In this document: positions 54,234-62,883 of the stretch, piece after piece
Layout of the letters: the number at the start of each line of letters is the position of its first letter
Numbering within the stretch: the stretch's first letter is position 1
Assembly: GCF_003234855.1 (NCBI RefSeq)
Contig: NZ_QKTO01000006.1
Span: 62,001-126,000, forward strand
DNA: 64,000 bases
From: Curtobacterium sp. MCBD17_032
GTDB taxonomy: Bacteria > Actinomycetota > Actinomycetes > Actinomycetales > Microbacteriaceae
Direction of reading: 5' to 3'
Notes under the pieces: generated by a model
Told to the model about the DNA's origin: nothing
The model's database searches: none
What the model saw: only the letters and a program-made list of their open reading frames with translations
Translations under genes and position numbers: made by a program

Positions 54234-55016
54234 ATGCGACGCAGGACCGCGATCGGTGCCGTCCTCCTGCTGGCGCTCACCGCCGCCGGGTGTGCGAGCG
54301 GTCCCGCCGCCGACCGGGCGACCGGAGGCACGCAGCGCGGTCCCGCGGGCACGGTCACGGTGTTCGCCGCGGCCTCGCTCCAGCAGACCTTCACGACGCT
54401 CGGGCGGGACTTCGAGCGCGCCCACCCCGGCACCACGGTGAGGTTCTCGTTCGGCGGGTCGAGCGACCTCGTCGCACAGGTCCGCGAGGGCGCCCCTGCC
54501 GACGTCCTCGCCTCCGCCGACCAGGCGAGCACCGACGCGCTCGGAGCCGACCTGCTGGCCGGCCGACCGCGCGTCTTCGCGACGAACACGCTCGAGATCG
54601 CGGTCGCTCCGGGCAACCCGCTGCACGTGTCCGACCTGGCGGACCTCACGGCGTCCGACGTGCAGCTCGTGACGTGCGCCGTGCCGGTGCCGTGCGGCGC
54701 CGCGACCGCCGCCGTCGAGCGGGCGACCGGCGTCGACCTGCACCCGGTCAGCGAGGAGCAGTCCGTGACCGACGTCCTCGGCAAGGTCACGTCCGGCCAA
54801 GCGGACGCCGGCATCGTGTACCGCACTGACGTCCAGGGGGCGGGCGACGACGTCGTGGGCGTCCCGTTCGCCGCCGCCGCGGACGCCGTGAACACCTACC
54901 CGATCAGCGTGCTCCGGGACGCGGCGGACCCGGCCACCGCCCGGGCCTTCATGGCCTCCGTGCTGTCGCCCGCCGGCCAGCGCGTGCTCGCCGCGGCCGG
55001 CTTCGGGACGCCCTGA
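54234..55016 (+). CDS. modA: Molybdate ABC transporter substrate-binding lipoprotein
   Basis: A 260-residue periplasmic-type binding protein. The signal ends in the lipobox LTAAGC (Cys20). [16 protein letters not shown] and [26 protein letters not shown] provide the oxyanion-binding Ser residues typical of Mod[28 protein letters not shown] is also diagnostic. A GGAGG site lies before ATG, and a TAGGAT hexamer about 45 bases upstream suggests a short leader with a small GCCGC/GCGGC hairpin. It leads modABC. Confidence 0.93.
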   Translation: MRRRTAIGAVLLLALTAAGCASGPAADRATGGTQRGPAGTVTVFAAASLQQTFTTLGRDFERAHPGTTVRFSFGGSSDLVAQVREGAPADVLASADQASTDALGADLLAGRPRVFATNTLEIAVAPGNPLHVSDLADLTASDVQLVTCAVPVPCGAATAAVERATGVDLHPVSEEQSVTDVLGKVTSGQADAGIVYRTDVQGAGDDVVGVPFAAAADAVNTYPISVLRDAADPATARAFMASVLSPAGQRVLAAAGFGTP

Positions 55017-55018
55017 CC

Positions 55019-55861
55019 GTGGCCCGCACGACCGCCCGCGCCGCCGTCGCGCGCCGCTCCTCCGGCCGCACCGGCACCGTCCGTCGTGCACCGGTCCCGT
55101 GGTGGCTGCCGCTGCCGGCCGTGCTGGGCGGCCTGTTCGTCGTCGTCCCGGTGCTCGCGATGGTCGGCCGTGTCGAGTGGGGCTCCTTCCTCGCGCTCGT
55201 CACGTCGCCCGCGTCCCGTACGGCGCTCGGCCTGAGCCTCGGGACCGCGGCGGCGGCGACCGGGGTGTCCTTCGTGCTCGGGTACCCGCTCGCGGTGCTC
55301 TTCGCCCGGTCCCGGTCACGGTGGGTCGGCGTGGCACGCGCGGTCGTGCTGCTGCCCCTCGTCCTGCCGCCGGTCGTCGGGGGGCTCGCGCTCCTGGCGG
55401 CCTTCGGGCGGATGGGCGTCGTCGGGGCGTTCCTGGACGAGCACGGACTGCGGATCGCGTTCACCACGGTGGCGGTCGTCATGGCGCAGACGTTCGTCGC
55501 GATGCCGTTCCTGGTGTCCGCCGTCGAGGGTGCCCTGCGGGTCGAGGGGGACCGGTACGAGCGGGTGGCGGCGACGCTCGGTGCCGGACCGACCCGGACG
55601 TTCCTGACCGTCACGACGCCGCGGGTGCTGCCGGGGATCCTGTCCGGCCTGGTGCTCTGCGCCGCCCGGGCGCTCGGTGAGTTCGGCGCGACGCTGACCT
55701 TCGCGGGCAGCCTGCAGGGCGTCACGCGGACCCTGCCGCTCGAGGTGTACCTGCAGCGCGAGGTCGACCCGGACACCGCGGTCGCCCTCGCCCTCGTGCT
55801 CGTGGTCGTCGCGGTGCTCGTCATCGGGGTCGCCTCGGTCCGCACCCGGACGGCGTCGTGA
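55019..55861 (+). CDS. modB: Molybdate ABC transporter permease
   Basis: A 280-residue permease with about five or six helices. The EAA loop region is [33 protein letters not shown], followed by [30 protein letters not shown], the ModB hallmark. GTG at 55019 begins two bases after the modA stop, and the end overlaps modC (GTGA). Confidence 0.93.
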   Translation: MARTTARAAVARRSSGRTGTVRRAPVPWWLPLPAVLGGLFVVVPVLAMVGRVEWGSFLALVTSPASRTALGLSLGTAAAATGVSFVLGYPLAVLFARSRSRWVGVARAVVLLPLVLPPVVGGLALLAAFGRMGVVGAFLDEHGLRIAFTTVAVVMAQTFVAMPFLVSAVEGALRVEGDRYERVAATLGAGPTRTFLTVTTPRVLPGILSGLVLCAARALGEFGATLTFAGSLQGVTRTLPLEVYLQREVDPDTAVALALVLVVVAVLVIGVASVRTRTAS

Positions 55862-56877
55862 CCGGGTCGGGGGACGTCCGCGCCGGCCTGGTCGCACACG
55901 TGGTCAGGCACGATCGCGACGTGGACGTCACCCTGACCGTCGGTCCCGCGGAGTGCGTGGCCCTCGTCGGTGCGAACGGGTCCGGCAAGTCGACCGTCCT
56001 CGACGCGATCGCGGGCCTCCTGCCGCTCGACGGCGGCGAGGTCCGCTCCGACGGCCGGGTCCTCGCCGGGCTCGGACGGAGCGTCCCGGCGCACCGGCGG
56101 CGCATCGGGCTCGTGGCCCAGCGGTCCGACCTGTTCCCGCACCGCACCGTCCTCGCGAACGTCGCCTTCGGACCGCGCGCCGCGGGCCGCTCCGGACGGG
56201 AGGCCCGTCTGACGGCCCGGCAGGCGCTGACCGCCGTCGGGGCGGCCGACCTGGCGGACCGGGCGCCCGGCACCCTGTCCGGCGGACAGGCGCAGCGCGT
56301 CGCGATCGCCAGGGCACTGGCCGCGGACCCCGCCGTCGTCCTGCTCGACGAACCGACCTCGGCGCTCGACGTCGGCGCCCGCGAGGACGTCCGCGCCGCC
56401 CTCCGCACGGCGGTGTCCGGGCGGCCGAGCATCCTCGTGACGCACGACCCGGTGGAGGTGATGGCGCTCGCCGACCGGGTCGTCGTGCTCGAGGACGGCC
56501 GGGTGGTGGAGTCCGGCGTCCCGGCGGACGTGCTCGCACGGCCGCGCAGCGGGTTCGCGGCGGCGTTCTCGGGGCTGGTCGTGCTGCACGGCACCGCGAC
56601 GGCGGACGGGATCCTGCTCGCCGGCGCCGGCGCCGGCGCCGGCGCCGCCGGCGACGACGGCGACGACGGCGGCGGTGGGGGCGGGAGTGCGCTCGTGTCG
56701 GCGACGCACGGCGTGCCTCCCGGGCGACCCGTCTCGGCGGCGTACCACCCGACGGCGGCCGTCGTGACGCCGGACGACGCGGCCGCAGGCGACCACGGCC
56801 TCCCGCAGGTCGTCCGCGCCCTCGAACCGCGGACGGCCTGGTCCGGCTCCGCACCGACGACCTGTCCGCCGACCTGA
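55858..56877 (+). CDS. modC: Molybdate ABC transporter ATPase, C-terminus frameshifted
   Basis: The open frame encodes 339 residues. The ATPase core is intact: Walker [10 protein letters not shown] (about residues 39-47), Q-loop AQRSDLF, signature LSGGQ, Walker [13 protein letters not shown] and the switch His in LVTHDP. The C-terminal TOBE domain begins ([12 protein letters not shown], then ALVSATHG) but after ALEPR at about 56829 the frame turns to nonsense and stops at 56877. The missing TOBE end continues in the next frame to 56969, consistent with one lost base near 56830-56832. A low-complexity [20 protein letters not shown] insert splits the TOBE domain. The ATPase may still work, but molybdate sensing through TOBE should be impaired. 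Confidence 0.85.
   Translation: MTGSGDVRAGLVAHVVRHDRDVDVTLTVGPAECVALVGANGSGKSTVLDAIAGLLPLDGGEVRSDGRVLAGLGRSVPAHRRRIGLVAQRSDLFPHRTVLANVAFGPRAAGRSGREARLTARQALTAVGAADLADRAPGTLSGGQAQRVAIARALAADPAVVLLDEPTSALDVGAREDVRAALRTAVSGRPSILVTHDPVEVMALADRVVVLEDGRVVESGVPADVLARPRSGFAAAFSGLVVLHGTATADGILLAGAGAGAGAAGDDGDDGGGGGGSALVSATHGVPPGRPVSAAYHPTAAVVTPDDAAAGDHGLPQVVRALEPRTAWSGSAPTTCPPT
56620..56643 (+). repeat. GCCGGC hexanucleotide microsatellite in modC
   Basis: Four perfect GCCGGC units, then GCC-GCCGGC and two GACGACGGC units up to about 56670. Because the unit is six bases, changes in copy number keep the frame and only alter the Ala-Gly linker length. It encodes the GAGAGAGA tract between the ATPase and TOBE parts of ModC. 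Confidence 0.85.
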
Positions 56878-56969
56878 CGCTGGCCGCGGTCGCCGCGCTC
56901 CGGGTGACCGCCGGTACGGCCGTGCGGGTGCACGTCCCGCCCGCCGAGCTCACCGTCTGGGAACGCTGA
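56832..56969 (+). other. Detached TOBE tail of modC in the shifted frame
   Basis: In the frame starting at 56832, translation gives [15 protein letters not shown], then RVTAGTAVRVHVPPAELTVWER and a stop at 56967-56969. This is a standard TOBE-domain ending and joins smoothly to ALEPR upstream if one base is restored. It has no start codon of its own and is not a separate gene. Confidence 0.8.
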
Positions 56970-57065
56970 GGGCTCTCCGCTGGGCGCTCCCCGCGAGGCC
57001 GCCTTCCGCTGAGCGCTCTCCGCGGGGCCGTTCTCCGCGGGGCGCTCTCCGCGGGCGCCGGCCTC
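56970..57065. repeat. Imperfect GCGCTCTCCGCGGGG repeats
   Basis: The gap between modC and moaD holds about five degenerate copies of a 15- to 20-bp unit around CGCTCTCCGCGGGG. It may form a loose hairpin with GCCGGC further on. No gene is present. Confidence 0.5.
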
Positions 57066-57079
57066 GGGCCGCCGCTCGG

Positions 57080-57319
57080 TCAGCCGCCGGCGAACGGGGG
57101 CATGACGTCCACGAGGTCGACCCCGTGGAGCGACGTCGTCCGGTCGCGGGTGGTCACCCCGTCCACCAGGTACGAGCAGCGTTCCTGCAGGGCGGCCCAG
57201 CGCTCCGGGTCGGCGGCGGACACCTGGCGGAGGGCCTCGTCGAGCGAGTCCGCCGTGACGGTCGTGTCGTCGAGTCCGACCGCGGCCCGGGCGGCCGCGA
57301 AGAAGCGCAGGGTCGTCAT
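57080..57319 (-). CDS. moaD: MoaD-like molybdopterin synthase small subunit
   Basis: A 79-residue ubiquitin-fold sulfur carrier. It begins MTTLRFFAAARAAVGLDD and ends VDVMPPFAGG, with the C-terminal GG that MoeB adenylates and thiolates. Length is standard. It follows moaA by four bases on the same strand. The large subunit MoaE is not in this window. Confidence 0.92.
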   Translation of the reverse strand: MTTLRFFAAARAAVGLDDTTVTADSLDEALRQVSAADPERWAALQERCSYLVDGVTTRDRTTSLHGVDLVDVMPPFAGG

Positions 57320-57323
57320 GTCC

Positions 57324-58448
57324 TCATCCTCCGATCGCGCTCATGCCCCGGGTCGGGTGCACGAGGCCGTCGGTGTCGTCGCCGTGGTCGCGGGGCTTCG
57401 CCCACATCGCTCGACGCCAGCGGTCCAGGACGTCGGCGTCGTCCCCACCGGCGCGGAGGGGGCCGAGCAGGTCGGTCTCGTCGTCGGAGAACAGGCAGCT
57501 GCGGACGTGGCCGTCGGCGGTGAGGCGGGTCCGCGTGCAGTCGCCGCAGAACGACTCGGTGATGCTCGCGATGACCCCGACGGTGCCGAGGTCCGCACCG
57601 GTCGCCCGGGACCGCACCCGGTAGCGCTCGGCGGGCGCGCCGTTCCGCGGGGCGTCGTCCGGGGTGAGGACGTACTCGGCGCTGAGCAGCTCACGGATCT
57701 GGACGGCCGTGATCATGGTCGTGGCATCCCAGGCGTGCCCGGGGTCGAGCGGCATCTGCTCGATGAACCGCAGCTCGTGGCCGCGCTCCAGGCACCACGC
57801 GAGCAGCTCGGACGCCAGGTGGTCGTTCACCCCGCGGAGCAGGACCGCGTTGACCTTCACCCCGAGGCCGGCGTCGGCCGCGGCGGCGATCCCCTCGAGG
57901 ACGCGGTCGAGGAACGGGCGGCGGGTGACCTCGGCGAAGACGTCCGGGTCCACGGTGTCGAGCGAGACGTTCAGTCGGTGCAGTCCGGCGGCGCGCAGCG
58001 CTGCCGCGCGACCCGCGAGTCCGATCGCGTTCGTGGTGAGGGACAGCTCGAGGTCGGGGTGGGCGGCCGCGCACCGGGCGATGACGTCGACGAGGTCCTT
58101 GCGGAGGAGCGGTTCGCCGCCCGTGAAGCGGACCTTGCGGATGCCGAGCTCGCGCGCGCCGAGCCCGACGAGCCGGGCGATCTCGTCCGCGGACATGAGC
58201 GCGGCGTCGGGCGCGAAGGGCAGACCTTCGGCCGGCATGCAGTAGGTGCAGCGGAGGTTGCAGCGCTCGGTCAGGGACACCCGCAGGTCGACGGCGTACC
58301 GGCCGAACCGGTCCACCAGGCCCGGGTCGCCGTCGGGCCGAGGCGGGAGGCCCGGATGCTGTGCGACCAGGGGGTGCACCGCGGTGTCCGTCGCTCCCGC
58401 ACGCACACGGCTCAGCAGACCCGTCGAGGGGAGCATCTGGGCCGGCAT
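57324..58448 (-). CDS. moaA: GTP 3',8-cyclase MoaA
   Basis: A 374-residue radical SAM enzyme that makes 3',8-cyclo-GTP, the first step of molybdenum cofactor synthesis. The SAM cluster ligands are Cys63, Cys67 and Cys70 (CNLRCTYC). The second cluster uses Cys301, Cys304 and Cys318 (FCGDC and SC). The C-terminal GG that acts in catalysis is present (SAIGG). TATCCT six bases before ATG gives it its own leaderless promoter although a glycosyltransferase gene ends four bases upstream. MoaC is not in this window. Confidence 0.95.
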   Translation of the reverse strand: MPAQMLPSTGLLSRVRAGATDTAVHPLVAQHPGLPPRPDGDPGLVDRFGRYAVDLRVSLTERCNLRCTYCMPAEGLPFAPDAALMSADEIARLVGLGARELGIRKVRFTGGEPLLRKDLVDVIARCAAAHPDLELSLTTNAIGLAGRAAALRAAGLHRLNVSLDTVDPDVFAEVTRRPFLDRVLEGIAAAADAGLGVKVNAVLLRGVNDHLASELLAWCLERGHELRFIEQMPLDPGHAWDATTMITAVQIRELLSAEYVLTPDDAPRNGAPAERYRVRSRATGADLGTVGVIASITESFCGDCTRTRLTADGHVRSCLFSDDETDLLGPLRAGGDDADVLDRWRRAMWAKPRDHGDDTDGLVHPTRGMSAIGG

Positions 58449-58452
58449 GTCG

Positions 58453-59919
58453 TCAGGATACGTCGCGGGGACCGCGGCTCGCGTCCCCGGCGGGCACCGG
58501 GGCTCCCTGGCTCCGGCCGAGCAGGCGGTCCCGCCACCGGAGCCAGTCCTCGCGGCGCGTGCGGAGGAGGGTGACGACGAGCACGACGGCGATCGCCGCG
58601 AGCAGCCACCACCGGTAGGCGACGACCGACGGCCACACCCCGCGCAGCGCGATGGCGAGCGTCAGGGACAGCCACTCCCACCGGCCGGACAGCACGACGA
58701 ACGGGATGAGCAGCAGCGCGTACCAGGGGTAGCGCGGGGTCACCGCGAGGAAGGTCACGCCGATCATGAACACCTGGCCGGACCACGGGTTCGCGGGGTC
58801 CGACACCCGCCAGGCGATGACCGCCGCGGCGAGGACGATGAGGCCCACGGCGATCGTCGCCGCGTCGCCGGGCAGGACCTTCGCCACCAGGGCGAAGCGG
58901 GAGCCGTCCTCGTAGCCCTCCTCCGACAGGTAGCCGGGCAGGTACCCGAGCACCTTCGGCCCGGTCGAGAGCACGTACGGCACGTAGAGCAGCCCGAACA
59001 CCGCGATGCCGACCGGGACCGCCCACCAGCTCCGCCACCGGCCGAGCAGCGCCGGGTAGACGATCGCCGGGATGAGCTTCGTCGCGGTCGCGGCCCCGAG
59101 CGCGATGCCGCCCCAGATCGGCCGACCGAACGCCACGAGCACCGCACCCGCGGTCGCCAGCGCGGCCCCGACGACGTCGACGTGCGAGTTCGTCACGGCC
59201 TCGGCGGCGACGAGCGGGGACCAGGCCCACAGCGCCGCCCACCACGCCGGCCGGCCGATGCGGCGGAGGACGACGAGCAGACCGACCGTCACGCCGAGCG
59301 AGACGAGCAGTCCGGCGACCTGGAACGGCATGTACTGCGCCGTGACCGGCACGGAAGCCCGGACCAGGGCGAACCAGAGCTCGGCCATCGGCGGGTAGAT
59401 CGTCGGCACGTCCGGACGGTTGAGCGCCGTGCAGTGCCCGAGCGCCCCGTCCCCGAGGCCGCGGTACCGAGGTTCGAGGGGCTTGCAGGTGCCGTCGACC
59501 TTGTCGGGGAACAGCCAGTCCGGCCGCAGACCTGCCAAGGCCTCGGACTGCGGCGTGTGCGCGTAGGGGGACACCCCGGCGTGCTGCACGATGCCGTCCC
59601 AGGCGTAGCGTGCGGAGTCGGTGCTCGTGTTCGGCGGCCCGACGAGGGCCGCGATGCCGACCACGACCGCACCACCGAGCACGATCCGCGTCACGAGGTG
59701 CGGCGGCACGAACCTGAGCGCCAGCACCGAAGCGGCGAAGACCGCCCAAGCGATGAGCGTCCAGGTGACGAATGGAGAGCGATGACCCTCCCGGAGGAAC
59801 CCCAGATGCGTGACACCCACCGCGATGACGGCGCCGAGCGCGAGCACGCCCACCACGGCGAGCAGCGTGGCGACGAGTCCGGTCGAGGGGCGGCGGCCGG
59901 GGTGCAGTCGTTCGCTCAT
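58453..59919 (-). CDS. GT87-like membrane mannosyltransferase
   Basis: A 488-residue multi-pass protein with about 11 to 12 helices. The first large external loop carries NTSTDSARYAWDGIVQHAGVSPYAH, with the acidic residues expected in polyprenyl-phosphate-mannose-dependent GT-C enzymes, and HCTALNRPDVPTIYPPMAEL. Members of the GT87 (DUF2029) family build lipomannan-like or envelope glycans. It ends four bases before moaA yet has no obvious link to molybdenum. TAGCCT lies nine bases before its ATG. Confidence 0.82.
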   Translation of the reverse strand: MSERLHPGRRPSTGLVATLLAVVGVLALGAVIAVGVTHLGFLREGHRSPFVTWTLIAWAVFAASVLALRFVPPHLVTRIVLGGAVVVGIAALVGPPNTSTDSARYAWDGIVQHAGVSPYAHTPQSEALAGLRPDWLFPDKVDGTCKPLEPRYRGLGDGALGHCTALNRPDVPTIYPPMAELWFALVRASVPVTAQYMPFQVAGLLVSLGVTVGLLVVLRRIGRPAWWAALWAWSPLVAAEAVTNSHVDVVGAALATAGAVLVAFGRPIWGGIALGAATATKLIPAIVYPALLGRWRSWWAVPVGIAVFGLLYVPYVLSTGPKVLGYLPGYLSEEGYEDGSRFALVAKVLPGDAATIAVGLIVLAAAVIAWRVSDPANPWSGQVFMIGVTFLAVTPRYPWYALLLIPFVVLSGRWEWLSLTLAIALRGVWPSVVAYRWWLLAAIAVVLVVTLLRTRREDWLRWRDRLLGRSQGAPVPAGDASRGPRDVS

Positions 59920-59940
59920 GGTCCGTCGAGGCTAGCGGGC

Positions 59941-61278
59941 GTGCAGCGCCTCCTCCTGGACGCACGGAGCGCGATGGCGTCGCCGAACCGCACCGCGCGC
60001 TCGGCGGTCGTCACCGGTCGGCTGCTCGGGATCGCGTTCCTCGTCTGCTTCGCCACCGGCGTCTACAGCCACCTGCTGCAGGAACCGCCCGGGTGGATGC
60101 GCTTCCCGACCCGGCCGGTGCAGCTCTACCAGGTCACGCAGGGCCTGCACGTCACCGCCGGCATCGCCGCGATCCCGCTGCTGCTCGCCAAGCTGAACGT
60201 CGTCATGCCGGCGCTGCTGCAGACCCCGCCGGTCCGCGGGGTCCTGCACGGGCTCGAGCGGCTGTCGATCGCGGTGTTCGTGGCGGCCGCGCTCATCCAG
60301 GTCGTGACCGGACTGCTCAACACCTTCCAGTGGTACCCGTGGCCGTTCCCGTTCCGGCAGGTGCACAACGCCCTCGCGTACGTCATCATCGGCTCGCTCG
60401 TGCTGCACATCGGCGCGAAGCTGCGCATCATCACGCGGTACTGGCGATCGCGCGACGCGTTCGACGAGCACGGTCGGTTCGTCGTGGACCGCACGGTGGG
60501 CAGCGACCTGCCCGACCCCGCCCTGGAGGCCCGCCCCGACTCCGCCCCGACCGCCCGCGGGTTCGTCGGTCGCCTCCACCGCTGGATCGACGGCGCTCCG
60601 CCGGTCGCGGACCGCGCGGCACCGGACCCGGCCACCGACGCCCACGCCGACGCCGACGCGGACGCCGAGGGCGGGCGCCAGCGTCTCGCCCGCCGCGGGT
60701 TCATCGCCGGCGTCACGGCGGCCACGGCCGGCGTCGTCGTCCTCACGGCCGGCCAGTCGTCGGTGCTCGCCGAGCCGTTCAACGTCTTCGCTCCCCGGAA
60801 GCGGCACATCGGACAGAACGGGCTGCCGGTGAACCGGACGGCTCGCGCCGCCGGGGTCCTCGCCACCGCGACCGCCGCCGACTGGGCGCTCACCGTCGCC
60901 GGCCCGGCGGTCAGCCGGACGTTCTCCCGCGCCGAACTCGTCGCCCTGGGTCAGGCCGAGGCGCGGCTCCCGATCTCGTGCGTGGAGGGCTGGAGCCAGA
61001 TGGCGAGCTGGAAGGGTGTCCGGATGCGCGATCTCCTCGCGGCGGTGCAGTCCGACCCGGACGTGCGCGTGCGGGTGACGAGTCTGGAGCAGAACGGCAG
61101 CTACCGGGTGATGGAGATGGGACCGGAGTACACCGCCGACCCGACGACCCTGGTGGCCCTCGAGCTGAACGGTGCGACGCTCGACCTGGAGCACGGGTTC
61201 CCGGCGCGGATCATCGCCCCGGGACGACCCGGCGTCCTGCAGACCAAGTGGATCGAACGGATCGAGGTCATCGCATGA
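59941..61278 (+). CDS. Membrane molybdopterin oxidoreductase with cytochrome b domain
   Basis: A 445-residue fusion (GTG start; ATG at 59974 is the alternative). Residues 20-165 hold four helices resembling a cytochrome b561-type domain with candidate haem His70, His142 and His156. A charged Asp/Ala-rich cytosolic loop follows. RLARRGFIAG (twin Arg at 251-252) precedes a fifth helix (254-270). Residues 290-445 are a sulfite-oxidase-fold Mo-cofactor domain with ligand Cys347 (LPISCVEGW). The layout implies Sec insertion of helices 1-4 and Tat export of the folded domain. The gene overlaps the next by four bases and neighbours the cofactor genes. Confidence 0.85.
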   Translation: MQRLLLDARSAMASPNRTARSAVVTGRLLGIAFLVCFATGVYSHLLQEPPGWMRFPTRPVQLYQVTQGLHVTAGIAAIPLLLAKLNVVMPALLQTPPVRGVLHGLERLSIAVFVAAALIQVVTGLLNTFQWYPWPFPFRQVHNALAYVIIGSLVLHIGAKLRIITRYWRSRDAFDEHGRFVVDRTVGSDLPDPALEARPDSAPTARGFVGRLHRWIDGAPPVADRAAPDPATDAHADADADAEGGRQRLARRGFIAGVTAATAGVVVLTAGQSSVLAEPFNVFAPRKRHIGQNGLPVNRTARAAGVLATATAADWALTVAGPAVSRTFSRAELVALGQAEARLPISCVEGWSQMASWKGVRMRDLLAAVQSDPDVRVRVTSLEQNGSYRVMEMGPEYTADPTTLVALELNGATLDLEHGFPARIIAPGRPGVLQTKWIERIEVIA

Positions 61279-61772
61279 GCGCCCTGCCCGCCCCCGAGCG
61301 CCTCGACCGGCGGATCCGGGTGGCGCGGACCGTCCTGGTGCTCGTCGGCCTGCTCGTCATCGCCTTCGGCGCCTGGGTCCTGCTGACCTCGGTCCGCCCG
61401 CACCGCATCGGTGGCCTGCTCGTCTGGCTCCTCGCTGCGGTCGTGCTCCACGACGCCGTGCTGTCGCCGTTCGTGCTCGCCGTCGGCGCGAGCCTCCGGC
61501 GCGCGGGCCGTGCGCTGCGGGCGTGGGTGCTCGTGGTGGTGCAGGCCACGGTCGTCCTCGGCAGCGTGCTCGCGCTCGTCGTCGTCCCGGAGATCGTCGC
61601 GAAGTCCGAAGGCACGAAGAACCCCACGGTCCTGCCGTTCGACTACACCGCCCGGCTGCTCGTCGTCGAGGGCGTGCTCGTCGCGGTCGTCGTGGCCGCA
61701 CTCGTGGTCGGCGCGGTCACGGCTCGACGACGTCCGCACGAACCTGCGGTTGCAGCGACAACCTCTCCGTAG
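61275..61772 (+). CDS. Small membrane protein linked to the molybdoenzyme
   Basis: A 165-residue protein with three or four hydrophobic segments (about residues 18-38, 45-66, 79-101 and 125-147). It overlaps the molybdoenzyme stop by four bases (ATGA), so the two are translationally coupled. I do not recognise a family. A structural partner or quinone-interacting subunit is a guess from context. Confidence 0.7.
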   Translation: MSALPAPERLDRRIRVARTVLVLVGLLVIAFGAWVLLTSVRPHRIGGLLVWLLAAVVLHDAVLSPFVLAVGASLRRAGRALRAWVLVVVQATVVLGSVLALVVVPEIVAKSEGTKNPTVLPFDYTARLLVVEGVLVAVVVAALVVGAVTARRRPHEPAVAATTSP

Positions 61773-61782
61773 GATGAACGCC

Positions 61783-62844
61783 ATGACCGACGACACGCCC
61801 TGGCTCTCCCGGGAGCAGCTGCGTGCCTGGATGGGGTTCGTCGCCGTCATGGAACTCCTGCCCGCCGCCCTCGACCAGCAGCTCCAACGGGACGCCGACC
61901 TGACGCTGTTCGACTACATGGTCATCGCGATGCTCTCCGAGCGGGACTCCCGCACCCTGCGGATGTCGGTGCTCGCCTCGGCCACGAACGCGTCCCTCCC
62001 GCGGCTGTCGCACGTCGTGTCCCGCCTCGAGAAGCGCGGACTCGTCGCCCGGTGCCCGTCCTCCGAGGACCGCCGGGCCACCGACGTCCGGCTCACCGAC
62101 GCCGGCTTCGACCACATCGTCGCCGCCGCGCCGGACCACGTCCGCACCGCGCGGCGGCTCGTGATCGACGCGCTCACCGACGAGCAGGTCGCCGAGCTCG
62201 ACACGATCTCCCGCGTCCTCCTCGCCCGTGTCGACCCCGAGGGCCGGTTCGCCGCGGTGAGCAACATGCCCGGCGACGACACGGTCTCCGACACCGCGAT
62301 GTGCGAGGCGCGCTTGACGGGCACCGCCGAGGAGTCGCTGCCGGACACCGTCGACGGCATCCGGTACCGCGCGGCCACCGCCGAGGACGTGCCCCTGCTC
62401 CGCCGGGCGACGCTCGACGCGATGAACTGGTCGGGGGAGCGGTTCGTCGACGCCGACCTCGACCGGCCCGAGTTCGCCCACTACTCCACCGCGTTCGACC
62501 CCGAGCGGCCCGGTGCCGCCGACCTCGGCGTCGTGGCGACCGACGAGGACGGGCCCGTCGGCGTCGCGTGGGCGGTGCACCTGCCCCCCGAGGACCCCGG
62601 GTACGGGTTCGTCGACGCGGACGTGCCCGAGCTCACCCTCGCCCTCGACGCCCGGGCACGCGGCCGCGGGATCGGGGCGGCGCTGCTCACCCGGCTCGTC
62701 GCCGCGGCGCGGGACGCCGGGTGGCCCGGGATGAGTCTGAGCGTCGAGGACGGCAACACCGGCGCGCGCATCCTCTACGAACGAGCGGGGTTCCGGACCG
62801 TCGGACGGAACGGCGACTCGGACACCATGCAGCTCGTCCTCTGA
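61783..62844 (+). CDS. MarR-GNAT fusion protein
   Basis: A 353-residue two-domain protein. Residues 1-160 form a MarR winged helix (FDYMVIAMLSERDSRTLRMSVLASATNASLPRLSHVVSRLEKRGLVAR, then the wing RRATDVRLTDAGF). Residues 190-353 are a GNAT acetyltransferase with the acetyl-CoA loop ARGRGIGAALLTRLV and the EDGNTGARILYERAGFRTVGR ending. Such fusions may couple transcriptional control to acetylation of a ligand or protein. ATG at 61783 is supported by TAGGAT seven bases upstream; ATG at 61774 overlaps that hexamer. Confidence 0.87.
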   Translation: MTDDTPWLSREQLRAWMGFVAVMELLPAALDQQLQRDADLTLFDYMVIAMLSERDSRTLRMSVLASATNASLPRLSHVVSRLEKRGLVARCPSSEDRRATDVRLTDAGFDHIVAAAPDHVRTARRLVIDALTDEQVAELDTISRVLLARVDPEGRFAAVSNMPGDDTVSDTAMCEARLTGTAEESLPDTVDGIRYRAATAEDVPLLRRATLDAMNWSGERFVDADLDRPEFAHYSTAFDPERPGAADLGVVATDEDGPVGVAWAVHLPPEDPGYGFVDADVPELTLALDARARGRGIGAALLTRLVAAARDAGWPGMSLSVEDGNTGARILYERAGFRTVGRNGDSDTMQLVL

Positions 62845-62883
62845 GCGGCGGACGGGGCACCGCACGCCGATAGGCTCGCCGGT

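Noticed and set aside
52684..61772. Complete molybdenum cofactor pathway
   Set aside because: moaC, moaE, moeA and mogA/moaB are not in this window, so only part of the pathway is encoded here.
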